Part shown: positions 1 through 12,800 of the stretch, piece after piece
Layout of the letters: every line of letters begins with the position of its first letter
How positions within the stretch are numbered: position 1 is the first letter of the stretch
Assembly (NCBI RefSeq): GCF_037975245.1
Contig: NC_092581.1
Coordinates: 6,535,501 to 6,599,500 of the forward strand
Direction: 5' to 3'
Origin: Apostichopus japonicus
Taxonomy: Eukaryota > Echinodermata > Holothuroidea > Aspidochirotida > Stichopodidae
Length of the DNA stretch: 64,000 nucleotides
Program-made: the position numbers and the translations under genes
Notes under the pieces: generated by a model
What the model was told of the DNA's origin: nothing
The model's database searches: none
What the model saw: only the letters and a program-made list of their open reading frames with translations

Positions 1-45
1 CCTCTGCTTTGTTTTAAAGTCAAGTACCTGTCTTTGTTACTTCAG

Positions 46-1700
46 ATGATAGAGTAATGGCCTTAGTCAATGGTGGAGGCTATGCTGAGTATACTACAGT
101 GGATGAAGATCATGTTATGGCCATTCCTGATCACATGACCTTCACTGAAGCGGCAGCAGTTCCAGAGGTCTGGCTAACTGCATATCAGTTGTTGCATCTG
201 ATTGGTAAGTATGTTACTACATTTTTCTGAGACTGGAGAACATGGCGTGCATGCATAATAATATACCTGAGCAGTAACATGAAATATGTCTCATTTTGTT
301 TTAGCCAAAGTCTCTGAAGGGGAGTATGTGTTAATCCATGCAGGTGGGAGTGGGGTAGGAACAGCAGCTGTACAGCTGGTGGTCTCAGCTGGAGCTCATG
401 CCATTGTTACTGCTGGATCACAGGAGAAGATAGACAAAGCTCTCAGTCTTGGTGCAACGGCAGGAGTAAACTACAAGGTAGAAGAGTTCCATGAAAAGGT
501 CGCAGAGCTGACAGAGGGTAATACTAATAGTACTTATTACAGCATGAGTGCAACTACAATGTCTGTTGGTATGTTTGTAACTTGAACTATATTCAACTGC
601 TATGATATTGAAGCAATCATTTGAACTTCATTGCTTTTTAAGGTCAGTAATTTTAGAAACAAATGTTGGTCTGTAAATTATTGAATACAAATGAGGAAAG
701 ACACATTGCACATTGGAGGTTTTCCATCAATGAATGCTTTATTAATTATCATGTCAATATCAATTGTTTTGGTTGTTTACCACAGTTAAAGCCTTCCTTT
801 TTCTTTGTGATACAGGTAAAGGAGTCAACATTATCTTAGACTGTGTTGGTAGTAGTTATTGGTCAAAAAACTTGGAAGCACTCGCAATGGATGGAAGATG
901 GGTTCTGTATGGCTTATTGGGAGGCCCAAATGTCAAGGGAAATTTCTTAGGAGGTTTATTGAGAAAGAGGGCTACTCTCTCTGCAACAACTTTGAGGACA
1001 AGAACTGATCAGGTAATGTAGCAAGAAAGTTTTGTTTTGCTTCTAAATTTTTTATGGTATATTTTTATTGTATATCATCATTCAATGGGAAGATGTGCAT
1101 TATCTTCTACACATGAAGTTTGTGAGCAAATGTACATTTCTTGATATTGATAATGTGCTATGTACTAAAATGATGGTACGATAACAATACAGAGGCCATC
1201 TGCCATCAAACAGGAAATTTATGAAAGAAAAGTAATCTTATTGATGATGTACGTGGACTTAAACGAACCATGGCAAAAGTCTATTTTGTCAGCAAATCAT
1301 CATCTTTCACATAGTAAACAGGAGTCTAGTTACCTATTAATCCCTTACCCATGCAGCCACTTAATTGTTACCATCTCCTGTTAGCAAAGGTAACCTAAAT
1401 AATGTTCCAAATTGGTATAGTTTTTGTTTACTTTTACAGTACAAGGCACATCTTATTGAAGAATTCACAGCAAATGCCTTACCACTCTTTGGAAGAAGTG
1501 AACAATCACAACTTAAAGTTGTAGTAGATAAAGTTTTTCCACTTGCTAGTATACAAGAAGCTCACCAGTATGTGGAAGGAAGTAAAAACATAGGGAAAGT
1601 AGTTTTAGAGATAAAGAGGGATGAAGGAGAAGTGCCACCAGAAGCTGATTGTGATGAAAATGTGGTGACAGAAGAAGCAGCTGCCCATAGTGACCTTTGA
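46..1700 (+). CDS. TP53I3: Quinone oxidoreductase PIG3-like, four 3' exons (5' partial)
   Basis: Coding exons 46-204, 305-517, 816-1012 and 1440-1700 join in frame across GT/AG introns and end at TGA 1698-1700, giving about 276 residues. Human PIG3 has 332, so roughly the first 90 residues lie outside the window. The family (zeta-crystallin-like medium-chain reductases, no catalytic zinc) reduces quinones with NADPH; in vertebrates PIG3 is induced by p53. Seen here: GGGYAEY, then AAAVPEVWLTAYQLLHL, then the cofactor loop HAGGSGVGTAAVQ (AxxGxxG type), VTAGSQEK, ILDCVGSSYW, DGRWVLYGLLGG, and IQEAHQYVEGSKNIGKVVLE near the C-terminus. Residue order matches the human protein throughout. An acidic tail of about 27 residues (EGEVPPEADCDENVVTEE and onward) extends past the usual end, and its last codons lie inside a tandem duplication. 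The family call is firm; orthology to PIG3 rather than another paralogue is likely. Confidence 0.88.
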
Positions 1701-1878
1701 AATCCTTTGAAGATGACTACACCCATTCAGGTTGGGTACTATCTTGTAAGAATACAAGTAAGCTACCCTCATGTAAAGCAGCTGCCTATAGTGACCTTTG
1801 AGATCCTTTGAAGATGACTACACCCGAATGGGTCGGGTGCTATCTTGTAAGAACAGGAGAAAGCTACGCTCATGTAAA
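1677..1878 (+). repeat. 101-bp tandem duplication spanning the PIG3-like stop codon
   Basis: Two adjacent copies, 1677-1777 and 1778-1878, each begin GCAGCTGCC and end CATGTAAA and differ at about ten positions. The first copy holds the last eight codons and the stop; the second is 3' untranslated. Both copies keep the AGTGACCTTTGA segment, so the second carries a decayed copy of the coding end. Confidence 0.92.
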
Positions 1879-2247
1879 GCTTTAAGAAACAGACACAATG
1901 AATTTACAGCATATCAATATTTGGAACACATAATTTGCTGAATCTAAGTTCTGAAGGAAGAGCTTTGCCTTCAAGTATTAAGATTGTAGTATTAATGGAT
2001 GGAACCAATAGATAATTCTCAGAGGTTTTACAGCAATGACTAGTTACTTTTTGCTGGATATGTAAAATCATAGGAGGTATCAGGATAGACTTTGCATTGT
2101 GGCTGACATTTACCCTGTGGCATTTTACAATGACCTTGGTAGAAGCCTGTGCATATTTGGCCAGACTGGATCCCTGGAAGGGCTTCATCATGTCAGTTGT
2201 TGATTGAGTAGTCAGTGGTGAGTTAGAGACACTTTTAGTCACAACAC

Positions 2248-2253
2248 AATAAA
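2248..2253 (+). promoter_or_regulatory. Possible polyadenylation signal of the PIG3-like gene
   Basis: A canonical AATAAA lies about 550 bases after the stop codon on the coding strand. It is the first clear one downstream. No transcript evidence is available here. Confidence 0.4.
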
Positions 2254-4240
2254 AGGCCTCGTTGCATAACTGTAAATTTTAACTCTTTCAATTTTCTCAG
2301 TCAATTGAGCTAAAATAGTTTCAAAAAGTTGAAAGGATGTTAATGCAGAGCGTTATTGAATGTTTGATTGATATGATAGGCCCATGTCTGGGCAGTAATA
2401 ATAACTACCAAAGAATTATATCAACTGTCATATTTAGTAAAAGGAAGCCCAAACATGAAATGTTTTTAAAATATTTCTATGCATAGAGTTTTAATCCAAT
2501 GGCATTACATTTGATGATGACGGTGGATTGATGAGGGGCCTCAAAAAATGTAAAATAATTAGTAGTAAACGTGAAATATTTTCAAACTGACCTTCATAGG
2601 ACTTTTTGACAGAAGTTGGCAACAGCCATCAGTATATGGGTAAAACAGTTTGCACATATAAGAATGTAAATGAAGATATTATCGGCAATGAAGAAGAATT
2701 ATTCAAACCTGCATCTCTTTTGGAGACTTGCTCAGATTGTCAGTAAGTTTAAGCAATTCATTTGCAAAAGGGCAAAATTAAGAGTGCACTATGGAAATGT
2801 CAGAGTTGAAGTTATTCTTGTGAAAAGAAATGAGTTGCAGTAAACAATTGTTTCTATCTGAAGTATGTTCTCTGTCCTCTGACAAACCACTTGAGGTTGA
2901 GCTTCAAGCAGAAGTGACATTTATCTTAATCTTGTTAACATGTCCTGTAGCATAGTCCAGCAATAAGTGCAAGAGTTTTTTTTTGTGCTTGTGAAACAAG
3001 CTGTTGGTCAAAGCTGGGCTAAACACAAAATCATTTGAAATGTTTCTTTTCCAAGTGAAGTTATTGAAGTTGCTGCTATGTTTCCTTTTGCCAAAAGCAG
3101 CATCATCTCAAACTAGACAGATTTCTGCTAGATAGTGTTCTTTCCCTTTGATGTGTGTCTCCTGTATATTTTGCAAGTATTAAGCTTGGTTCATCTACAC
3201 ATGTGAGTCATACAAATATGCTTACAAGCAGTATTTCTGATATTCTAGTTATACTTCAAGACCATGCATGTTCTCTTTGTAAGAGATCTTGTAATTTTAT
3301 ATTTTTTATATTGTACAATTTAAAAAAATAATAATAATGGAATGAGAAACTCACAAAACTTTTGCTTCCTTGTTCTGCTTTCCAATTTCAATACATAATG
3401 AATGTACCATACAGGTAGAAGCCCTCGTCACCTCACCACAGAAGTTAAATATCACAATGGTGAATCTGTTAATATCTGTCTTAGGGTAAAGAGAAAAGTC
3501 TTCAAAGATTCTACACTCAACAATAAACTTCACTTTGAGAAGATGTTAAGAAACAGGCTTTGGTGGGGAAATGCAAATCTAGCTGGTAAATTCTTGTAAA
3601 TTGCAATTTTGCAGTTTTATTTTGAAATAAGAGAGTTGAAATCTTGTTGATGAACACAACAATTTCTTTCAAAATGATTGATATTTCCCTAGTGGAGCAA
3701 CTGGCAAGGTGTTGTCTAGTCTAACACTTAGCAAAGAATTATGCTATTAAAGTAACTATCTACTTCGTGGATGTCATATTGCTCTAGTTATTGTCATTGT
3801 CAGTAGTTACTAGATACCTAAAGAAGGGTTGAAAGTCTAAACTTAAAGTACAAGTGTGTGTTCACATTCTACTCAGAAATCCTTTTAAATCATGGTATGG
3901 TTGTATGGGGAATTGAATGGATTTAATTACCTTTTTACTGCTTTCAGGATATTGTTCAAAAGTAGAAATTTATAGATTTATTCATAGAAATTTCTAATGA
4001 TGAGCTCAAGACTCATAAAATGCTGTGATAGATATCATGTCATTGTGTGAGGATTCTCTACAATGTGAAAGCTTCTACAAGCCTTGAAGGGTAATAATAA
4101 TAAGTTTCAAGGGGCAATGTAAAGACCTGTCAATTACACGACTAGCTTCAACCAACTCCCAAGTGTATATAGAGAAGGAGTTATATCTGGAGAGAGCGTA
4201 GCCATATTAAAAATTATATCACTTTTCAGAGAAAATGATG
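2254..4240. other. Intergenic, no recognised feature
   Basis: AT-rich sequence with only short chance reading frames. I see no exon with splice signals and no terminal repeats. Confidence 0.5.
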
Positions 4241-4274
4241 AAGGAAAACAAAACAGCAATTTTCTGGCTCTTGT

Positions 4275-4640
4275 CATCTCGACAAGATGACAAAATTCAG
4301 AAAATTGACGTTTTGACGAGTTAACGGATCTCGTCAATGCATCACTTTTCTGCAAATTGACGAGTTGCACACTTACTACGTATACAATCTCGACAAGATG
4401 ACAAAATTCAGAAAATTGTTGCATTGACGAGATCCGTTATCTCGTCAAAACGTCAATTTTCTGAATTTTGTCGTTTTGTCGAGATGGTAGTAAGTGTGCA
4501 ACTCGTCAATTTGCAGAAAATTGCTGCATTGACGAGATCCGTTATCTCGTCAAAACGTCAATTTTCTGATTTTTGTCACGTTACCATCTCGTCAACTCGT
4601 CAATTTGCAGATAATTGTCGTTTTGTCAAGTTGGTTACGC
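4275..4640. repeat. Inverted plus tandem repeat with GACGAG/CTCGTC hairpins
   Basis: A left arm of about 110 bases (4275-4385) reappears as its reverse complement at about 4425-4530. The right side is also a tandem array with period 105: units start at 4421 and 4526, and a partial third follows. Each unit holds a hairpin with stem GACGAGAT, a five-base loop and ATCTCGTC. The reading frames across it on both strands are by-products of this symmetry. It resembles a foldback-type element or minisatellite; no target-site duplication was found. Confidence 0.8.
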
Positions 4641-4896
4641 GTCAATGCAATGTCCCTTCTACGCTTCCGTAGAAATCAATATAGGAGGTGGTGATAGCAT
4701 CTTGTGTAGGCCTATGTGTGTATGTTATGCAGATACCTGCTAACTCAAACAAACCATGATGGGAATTTGAACTTGAAACGTATATTGTACTACACTTGGT
4801 TTCCATTTTGAAAGTACGACTGATCCAGATCCGGCACCAGAAACTCCGGAGGGGGCTAGGGAACACATCCATTTTTATAAGCTGGAGGTACTGCAC

Positions 4897-6066
4897 ACGT
4901 AGAAGTAATGTCCAAGCAAGAGGACATTCTACAGAGTTGCAAATCTCATCTCATCCATGACGGAAGTGATTATTGGGTTACTTCTGAATGCCTAACCAGA
5001 TCTGGTTGCCTTCTTGTTAACGATTTTTAACGTAGCTTAGTTTAAAGTTTAACAGAAACGATATTATCTAGCCATCGCCATAGCTCACAACTCTTGAGAA
5101 GGCAAATGCTGGTCCATGCCACGAATCGCCGTCCTGTGGCAGGGGTATTAGGGGAGAGGGTGTCCCCCTCCCCCTTTTTGATTTTTTTTGGAATCCTGGT
5201 GATGCCTACATGTAAAATGGCGGCATTTAGAAAGGCTTTTGTCACACAAAAGTTTCTGAGTAATATGCCCTTTTTTTTTGTGTAACATAAAAAAATTGAA
5301 TAGAAGGTGATAATTCATTCTTTCCCGCGGCATGAAAATGTTCGCTGCTCGCCCTAATCAAAAGAAATATAGGCTAATTTCAGGTTCAAATGATGCTGTA
5401 AAGGAGGTTTTATACTCTATTATGCTAAATGCTAAATAAATGATGGTTGCTAAGTCAAAATTTGATGCAATTTTTTATGTATACAATGCGGATCTTTCGG
5501 ACGCTTGCGCGGGTCAGCGGTTTTGGGTGTTAGAATGCGGGTCCAACCCGCGAATTGCGGGTTAGTTGGGAGCTCTGCATCACTTGCATGAGCAAGGCAT
5601 CAAGTTTGGGCCAACTTTCACCTCTGACCTACATTCCTTTCAACCTAATCTTCAACATCCAAAAGGAATATTCTAGCATTTGTCTCATTATTCTCTTCAT
5701 ATTGTGTGGTTAAATAGCTTTTTCCTACATGTTGACAAGCCGAAATTATTAACTTTCAAGTCTTTCGACCTTTCACCTCTGATGTTAGAATGACACAAGG
5801 CTGCATGGCCAGATGACCTACCCACCAAGTATGAACTTGTCCGGACTTGCGGTGTAGGAGGTGTTCGTGACACACTTTTTCAAACAATCTCGGACAAATT
5901 TATCTCTGACCTCAATTGACCTTTGTCTTTGACCCTGAACATCAAATTCTGCACAGAAAATGGCTAAAAAACAGTTTTTAGATTTTTTAACTATGACCAC
6001 GCCATAATCACGCAGATACAAGTTTATATGATCAGGCAAGTTAAAATTGAATGATCTTGGAGTACA
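4897..6066. other. Intergenic with a palindromic GC patch and degraded TGACC-type repeat
   Basis: At about 5510-5577 a GC-rich patch holds the palindrome AACCCGCGAATTGCGGGTT and ends GGGAGCTCTG, which looks like a transposon terminus, but I could not find its partner. At about 5620-5950 short stretches such as ACCAAGTATGAACTTG and TTGACCTTTG match the repeat family at 12.3-12.9 kb and 26.6-27.0 kb. No gene is seen. Confidence 0.35.
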
Positions 6067-6158
6067 ATATCCAGGAGCGTATCCAGGATTTTCTAACTCT
6101 AGGGGGCGCGAATTACTATCTTAGCGGAGCGCCACCATCGGTTGGCGCGCAGCGTACA

Positions 6159-7290
6159 CAGTGGCGTAGCTACGGGGGCCTGGGGGCCCCCGTAAAATCG
6201 GCTGCCCCACCCCCACTGGCCTCCCCACTGGAAATGGGGTAAAAAAAATAATGTTGTAAAAAAACACACTCATCAGTGCGATTCACTAATATTTTTTGTT
6301 CAATAATTTGGGAAATAGAGTTACACAATTTTCTCGTCTGCATCTGGCAGAAAAAAGTTGTTTTGTGGAATATTCAATGACATATATTCATTTGACTCGA
6401 GGCAATATATGAATACCTGATACCTCGGCTCAGTACAAACGGTAGTATATGCCCCCAACTTTCTTTTTCCTATAAAAACATAGGCGAATTTCACTCCATG
6501 GGAGTGATCATTTAGCACATTCCGGTATAAGAGTGAATTTCCACTCCATCATGGAGTGGATTTACTCCAGTGGAGTAAATCTTAACTCCTAATAGAATTT
6601 TATTCACTCATACTAGGAGTGAGGGTTAACTCCAATAGAGTTAAATTTCACTCTTAATTTGAAGTGCGCCGAGTGATCACTCCAATGGAATGAAATCCAC
6701 TCATTTGTTTTTAGAGTGTTGCTAGATATATGAAGAAGAAATTTACTTACCAATACATGTTTTCGGTCATCGATTGGCACAAAAACCCAGATTCTGATGA
6801 CAGCTGCCTCAAGAAACCCAATAAATGGCCTAATTAGCACCGATCCACCAATGTGGACCATTACCGAAACATCGATGCGTGTTAGTCTCCCATCCCCTTC
6901 CTCCACATGTGGGCATATCCTGCAAACCTATACCGGTAGCCCACAGGGGTTTGAGTTGGGAGAAAAGCCTTGACACCTTGAAACGACAAATGATGCCAAC
7001 TTCCCTCAATTAAGTTAAAAGTCTGGCTGAGTTGGCAAGGCCAGTCAGCATGAAAGAGAAAAAACTTTTTTTGCATTTCTGTCACCAAAGTTGCACATCT
7101 TTTTGGTTGCTATTTTGCCTCACAGGTGCCATTTCCTGCGTTCTGGGGGTTGCTGAAATCTCGAATTTTCTCTGTATGCTCCGCGCCAATCAAAGTGGCG
7201 CTCCGCTTAGATAGTACCTCCGCCCCCCCCACAAGAAAGAACAGCCCCCCCCCCATGTCCCCCCACTCATAAAACCCAGCTACGCCACTG
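6159..7290. mobile_element. hAT-like non-autonomous transposon nested in copy A
   Basis: Termini are CAGTGGCGTAGCTACG on the left and AGCTACGCCACTG on the right. Flanks AGCGTACA (6151-6158) and AGCTTACA (7291-7298) form an 8-bp target duplication with one mismatch. Uninterrupted sister copies read straight through GCGTACAAGAAAA at this point, which confirms the insertion. Contents include a ladder of short hairpins (about 6490-6715) and a module copy on the minus strand (about 7175-7214). No transposase. Confidence 0.9.
6490..6715. repeat. Ladder of ACTCC...GGAGT hairpins
   Basis: At least six short inverted repeats follow each other, for example ACTCCATGGGAGT, CCACTCCATCATGGAGTGG, TTACTCCAGTGGAGTAA and TAACTCCAATAGAGTTA. 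Stems are 5-8 bp with loops of about 2-5 bases. They lie within the nested element at 6159-7290. Confidence 0.8.
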
Positions 7291-9118
7291 AGCTTACAAG
7301 AAAAAATCTGGTTTTATACGCGCCAGATCACCGGAAATGGCACTACTCGGGCTTGAAAATGACTAACCAGATGTACACTTTTGCCCGAGAACCAAGTACT
7401 TCCCAATAGTTTTTTTTTTCCATCCATAACCTTTTTCAAGATTGTCACCAGTCACACATCATGTTCGATCTCCTCGCATCTCCTGTGGATCATTGCTTTT
7501 GTAGGTAATACTACGTAACGGCCCACAATACCCGTCAGCCCCACTTTTCAAGGTTTTCAGCCCATTATATTATTTGTGCAGAATTTGAAAATTCATATTT
7601 CTCGTGAATAAACTCACTTCAAAACATACCCATAATGTTGCAAAAATGTCATCTATGGACAACCAATATAGAAAAACCTCGTTCAACCACTAACAGACCG
7701 GTCAAAATTAAACAAGTAGAGAGAAGTATGATGAAGAATGCTGGTCAGGAAATTTTCGAAAATTCAGACACAGTTAATTTATTGGTGTAGAAATATTAAA
7801 CCCTCTTATAACGGCTATTATAAACTTGGTTGAAGGAAATGAAAAAAATACCAGATATTTTCGGAACCGAACACTACGTAGGAGGCAAGGGGGGGGGGGC
7901 TGGGCTCTTACTAAAAGAGAAATAAATTGCAATGATGTAGCTAAAAGAAATGAATAGTTTCAAAAATATCTCCATGATAATTAAAATAAAGTTCTAAGCT
8001 TGGCCGACTAATTCGCCATTACTAATATAAAAGAGAGTTTGACATAGCAGGACCTCCATGCTTTTTCTCCATCTACATAAGACATTTCGTTGTTTACATT
8101 AGCATCCCACGGTATACTGCGCAATTTCTACGGACCGAACGGTACACGATGGCTGGCGATGTAATAACCGATGCTAGCTTATATGATATTGACATTGGGA
8201 AGTTGAACGCGCGCGGAGCGCGCGAAAAAGTTACGTTATATTTTTCGGGCAAGGCGTTACAGCCCCCCAAATCAAATTGGGTTCCTATTACTTCACACGA
8301 CGGCAGTTTTGAGGCGGTTCATCCTGGAACGCCATTTTCATGCTCACTGATATGATGTGACATCTGCTGTTTGCTCTACAAATTCGAACAGGGGCGTAGC
8401 GATTAATTTGCCAATGGAGGGCGAAGCCTGTAGGCAAACTATCTAAGCGTAGCGCCACCCTGAGTTGGCGCGAAGCGTACAAGAAAATTTTGGCCGAAAA
8501 TGCCTCCCAGATCGCTGGAAATGACACTTCCCAGGCCTTGTAAGTTGCATCTAAGAATTTTCTATTTTCAAATTACTAGCGATATCATAAAACAATATGC
8601 TCGGGGGGGGGGGGGCTGTCACCCCCTTCCCAAAATGCGTCATGTTCCCCAACGACTCGGTCGAGTTCGAGACCAGCCACAGTTGGTTTCATAGCACAAT
8701 AATTATTGTTTAAGGCGTCCATACACACACACGCGTTATGATAGACCATATATAGCATATATATATAGATACATTAGTGAGAGAGAAAAAGGAAACGTCA
8801 AAAATGAAGTTGTCGGTGTAAGGGGTAGGGTGAGGCGCAAGCTCCTTCCGAAATCCTTGGTCCGTCACTGACTACCCCGCCATGTGTATATAATAGTGAT
8901 CAGCGCTGTAATGATGTCACTGTTCCTCTTTCTCTTCCCTTTCTTTCCCTCCTTCTCCTTCTTCTTTTTCTTTTCCCTTGAATTCCTTCCTCTCCCTCCT
9001 ACTCTTTTTATCCCCTCTTTTTTCCCTTTTTTCTTCTTTTTTTCCCTCTCCTCTATTTCTTACCCGGGGGGCGCGCGCCCCCAACGCCCCCCCCCCCTCT
9101 GGATACGCGCCTGATGTC

Positions 9119-9857
9119 CAGTTTAAAAAACATGGAATAGCAAAACAGGGCAAAGACATTTCTTGTAAAACTTTGAGGATTTTTTTATTTAAAAATAAGG
9201 CTAAACACCCTCTTGAAATTTTATGTACAAAGAGAGTGGTACGTACTACGTACTATATCTCTTCCAAAAAAAAATAATATTCAGATATCTTCAATCTGAT
9301 GCATTTCCAGTTATCGGCTCTGAAAGACGACCTTCTTTGTACCATTGGAGCAACTTTACAACCTCATAAATAATAAAAGCTAGAACACTGGAATTTGTTA
9401 CGCTGTAAGAACTTAAATTTTACACTTAAAATTAAAGTTATAAACCTCACAGTTCTCGCATGATTACAATGGTAAAAACTTGGCATCAAAGACCCTTCCT
9501 CATGCTGAATCGCTGCATGAAATAGCAACTGAAGGGCTGCACAACCCACAGATATTTTACAGGAAAGCATTGTGATCATGTGTTTATATTTTGGACTGGA
9601 CATAATAACTTCTAAAAGAATCAAGTGTCCTAACTGTTAAGGAACAATTTTAAGTGATAAAAAATAACACATTTTTTAGCAAAAACTACTAGTATTGAAT
9701 GGCACTTTTAGTTTTGACCTTACTCCACCATACAATGCTTTTGTAGCCTAAATTGGCATCAAAGAACTAGAGATTGGAATATAAATTTTCGCGTTCCATA
9801 CTTTCTTCTCTATACTTATTTCAATGCATGCAGTTTCACGACAGTCACAAGGATAGA
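9119..9857. other. Upstream region of the TMEM35-like gene
   Basis: No gene, repeat terminus or clear TATA box is seen. It should hold the promoter and 5' untranslated region of the gene starting at 9858, since the right edge of transposon copy A lies only 745 bases upstream of the start codon. Confidence 0.35.
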
Positions 9858-12800
9858 ATGTCTTCCACAAAAATTGTTTTCATCCTGTCGGCGGCGGTCG
9901 GTGCTGCTTTCATATACCATGGGTTCTGTAAGCTGTCTCCAAACTTCAACGATGATCTTCATCTTAAAATGGTGGGTTAAAAATTTGTTTAGTCTTGTGA
10001 TATTAGTAACTTTACGGTGGTGTGGTGGCATACGGTATGTCAATATGGTTTCTCAAACCTACTGTAGGCCTAACTAGCCTGGCCTAGCCTAACCCAGACT
10101 ACTACCTTAGTACTAAGTTAATACTTGTTTATAGTGAACTAACTCAGTACTACCAGCCTTCGCCCTTACTGAAAGGGTGTATTTCAGGAACGATTTTGTT
10201 TTTATAGCCCTCCATTCCGGTCACACTAATTAGCGTCAACAGGCCGATTTCACGACAACTCAAGACAACTCAACACAACAAGTTTAAAATACCATCAAAT
10301 ACAATTGATGTTATCAGAGTATATCTGGAAACACCGTTAAAACTGACTGGAACCAGCGTGCATACATATTTTTCACAGGAAAAAATGTTTTTGTCGTAAA
10401 AATCGCCAACTTTTTCCTAACGTTGAATTGGACGACGTGATGCTATTGCGCTTGCGCAATGCCATCGGACTGAACCATTATAATATGGGTGGGTTTGTGC
10501 TAGGTTTGGGAACTGCCTTGTGTACAGTGTCGGTAAGGTGGGTTGACGTAGTAATAAAGCACCAAAGTATGGTGAATGAACACCAAATCAAATTATTTAA
10601 TGTTTTAAAAATAATGAATATTTCTTATTGTTTTTCCATTGTAATTAACGTATGTGATTATCAACTTTACAGTCTTGCTTACTATCATTTTGCCTAGTAG
10701 TAGTATAGTAACGAATGATTCTCCTAAAAAGTAGTTAAGTAAAATTAGATGGCGCTCGTCGCCTTTTGCCAAGTCCATCATACATTGACACCAGTGTGTG
10801 GGCACCATTCTCGATTGAAAAATTGCATTTACCTGTAGTGTAATGGTTCGGTCCAATGTCATTGCGCAATAGCATCACATCGTCCAATTCAACGTTAGGA
10901 AAAAGTTGGCGATTTTTACGACAAAAACATTTTTTCCCGTGAAAAATATGTATGCACACTGGTTCCAGTCAGTTTTAAACGTGTTTCCAGATATACTCTG
11001 ATAACATCAATTGTATTTGATGGTATTTTAAACTTGTTGTCTTGAGTTGTCGTGAAATCGGCCTGTTGACGCTAATTAGCGTGACTCCTCCATTCACATA
11101 TGAACAACTTACAGTAAGAAATAAATCAGAGTTTGGTACGTTCCGTAACGAGGGATGAATCTTACACTTTAGCTATACAGTATGCACACCCTTTCGCATC
11201 ACTAACTTGCAGTTAGCACGTTTTGTTTAAGACAGAATGTCCAAATATGCACTAATGGTTACGTAAAGTATCATATTCTTCGTACACTACAGACCCTGGC
11301 GGCAGTGACCACACTGCTTTCTACTGTACCTCATTGCCGCACACATTTATGACAACTAGCTAGCTGGAGTACAGTGTGTATGCAGTACTATGCTGTGCAT
11401 GTGGGCATACCGCATTGTTAAGTAATGTTGCTGCAATGTACATGCTATATACCCTGGGCTTACCCTCTGTCTCTGCATATGAATGGAAACAATTATAGAG
11501 ATCGTTTTTTCCTTCCAGAGAATTCCCTCAACCCAACATGATTAATCATGAACAATGTCATACACCACATAAAGTGTTTATAACTCTACACTACAGTTCT
11601 GTCTAAGATTTGTGGATCTCCGTAAGACTAGTCACTATGAGTAAGCGTCTGGCCGATAGACTAGGCCTGTGTAGCCGAACGTTACAGTACTCACCTTCAA
11701 GGCTAAATCGATACATTGTAGTGTTACTTATAATCTACGGCTCTTGCGCAAGGCATGCCATTTTAAAAATCCAAGTGTTGGAAATCGTTAGTACAGTAAC
11801 TAACATAATAGTCTCTGGGCATATATTTAGAAACATTAGTGCACACCATGTGTATGATGTACCACGTCAGGCAACTCCGGTAGTATTTTTGGTGCTTTCA
11901 TTGGACACCAAAAAATTCCTTTGGACAACCAAGTATGAAGACAAGGTTGTCCGAAGGGCGACCTGAAAATTGTCTTAAAAATTAGCCCTGACATCTGCTT
12001 CCAGTCATGTCCTTCAACATGCAAGCCACTTACTGCTGATAGTCGTAATCGATTAATTGCTCTCAAAACCTAAGTTGCGATTATTCGACTACAAGCTAGC
12101 ACCACACACAATTTGCTTTTGAAAAATAGCGTAACCTAACCTATTAAAAAACAACACCAAAGTGACATTCAAAGTCTGCAGGATTTTGCGCTCAATAAGG
12201 TGAGTGTACACACCATGTTCAACCTGTGTTGACAAGTAAGAACCATCCACCTGCTTATAAACCACATTTTACATTTCAAAATGTTTTAAATCTCTTTAAA
12301 TATTCAGACCTTGAAGTCATTGACCTTTGACTTCTAAAGAAAACAATAGGTTCTTGTACTCAATAATGTAGACCTACTCACTGTATGAGTCTCACCTAAA
12401 CTTTCCATTTGGAGTTATTACATTTTATACAAGCTATTCGTACTGCAGCATCTGTTTATTCCTCAAATATCCTTTGATAGCTGCTGAAATAATATGGACC
12501 GCATGCTCAATAAGATGGATCCTCTCCCAAGTAAGGTGTTCTTTCAAGCTTTTCTTTTGGAGTTAGCATGTTTACAGTGTTTTGAAATTGTGACCTCTGT
12601 TCTCTTAAAATGACGTTTGGCATCAACACTTTCAACAATTATTCACAATTTCACGCAGTAGGGTTGTTGTATTTACACCACGATGGAACTTCATTCAAAG
12701 CCTCACTTTGTGAATTATCCTGTTTACAAGGTTTCAGTCTTAAACCTGTGTTGGCTTCAATTGACCTTTGACCTCAATAGTGTTCTTGTACCCACCAAGA

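Larger units (their letters stand above)
6072..9113 (+). mobile_element. Non-autonomous DNA transposon, 2-kb family copy A (interrupted)
   Basis: The left terminus reads CAGGAGCGTATCCAGG, and the right end is the inverted form, ending GGATACGCGCCTG. Flanks are ATATC (6067-6071) and ATGTC (9114-9118), a 5-bp target duplication with one mismatch. The body aligns with copies at 49457-51410 and 59767-61956. A second transposon sits inside at 6159-7290; without it the element is about 1.9 kb. It carries two copies of the shared palindromic module (6116 and 8439), a GCGCGC hairpin at 8208-8224 and a pyrimidine tract at about 8917-9062 just before the right terminus. There is no transposase frame. 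The 5-bp duplication with CAG termini suggests an hAT5-like origin, which is inference. Confidence 0.9.

Noticed and set aside
4134-4672. Two adjacent frames with repeated SSKRQFSEFCHLVEM-like text
   Set aside because: They arise from the tandem and inverted repeat at 4275-4640; no start context, splice sites or family pattern.
8884-9277. Overlapping F/S/L/P-rich and K/E/R-rich open frames on both strands (also at 51142-51562 and 61635-62024)
   Set aside because: They are translations of the pyrimidine tract and right terminus of the 2-kb transposon family, repeated in all three copies, with no conserved protein pattern.
11610-11966. 118-residue frame in the TMEM35-like intron
   Set aside because: No domain pattern, no splice sites and composition like the surrounding intron.
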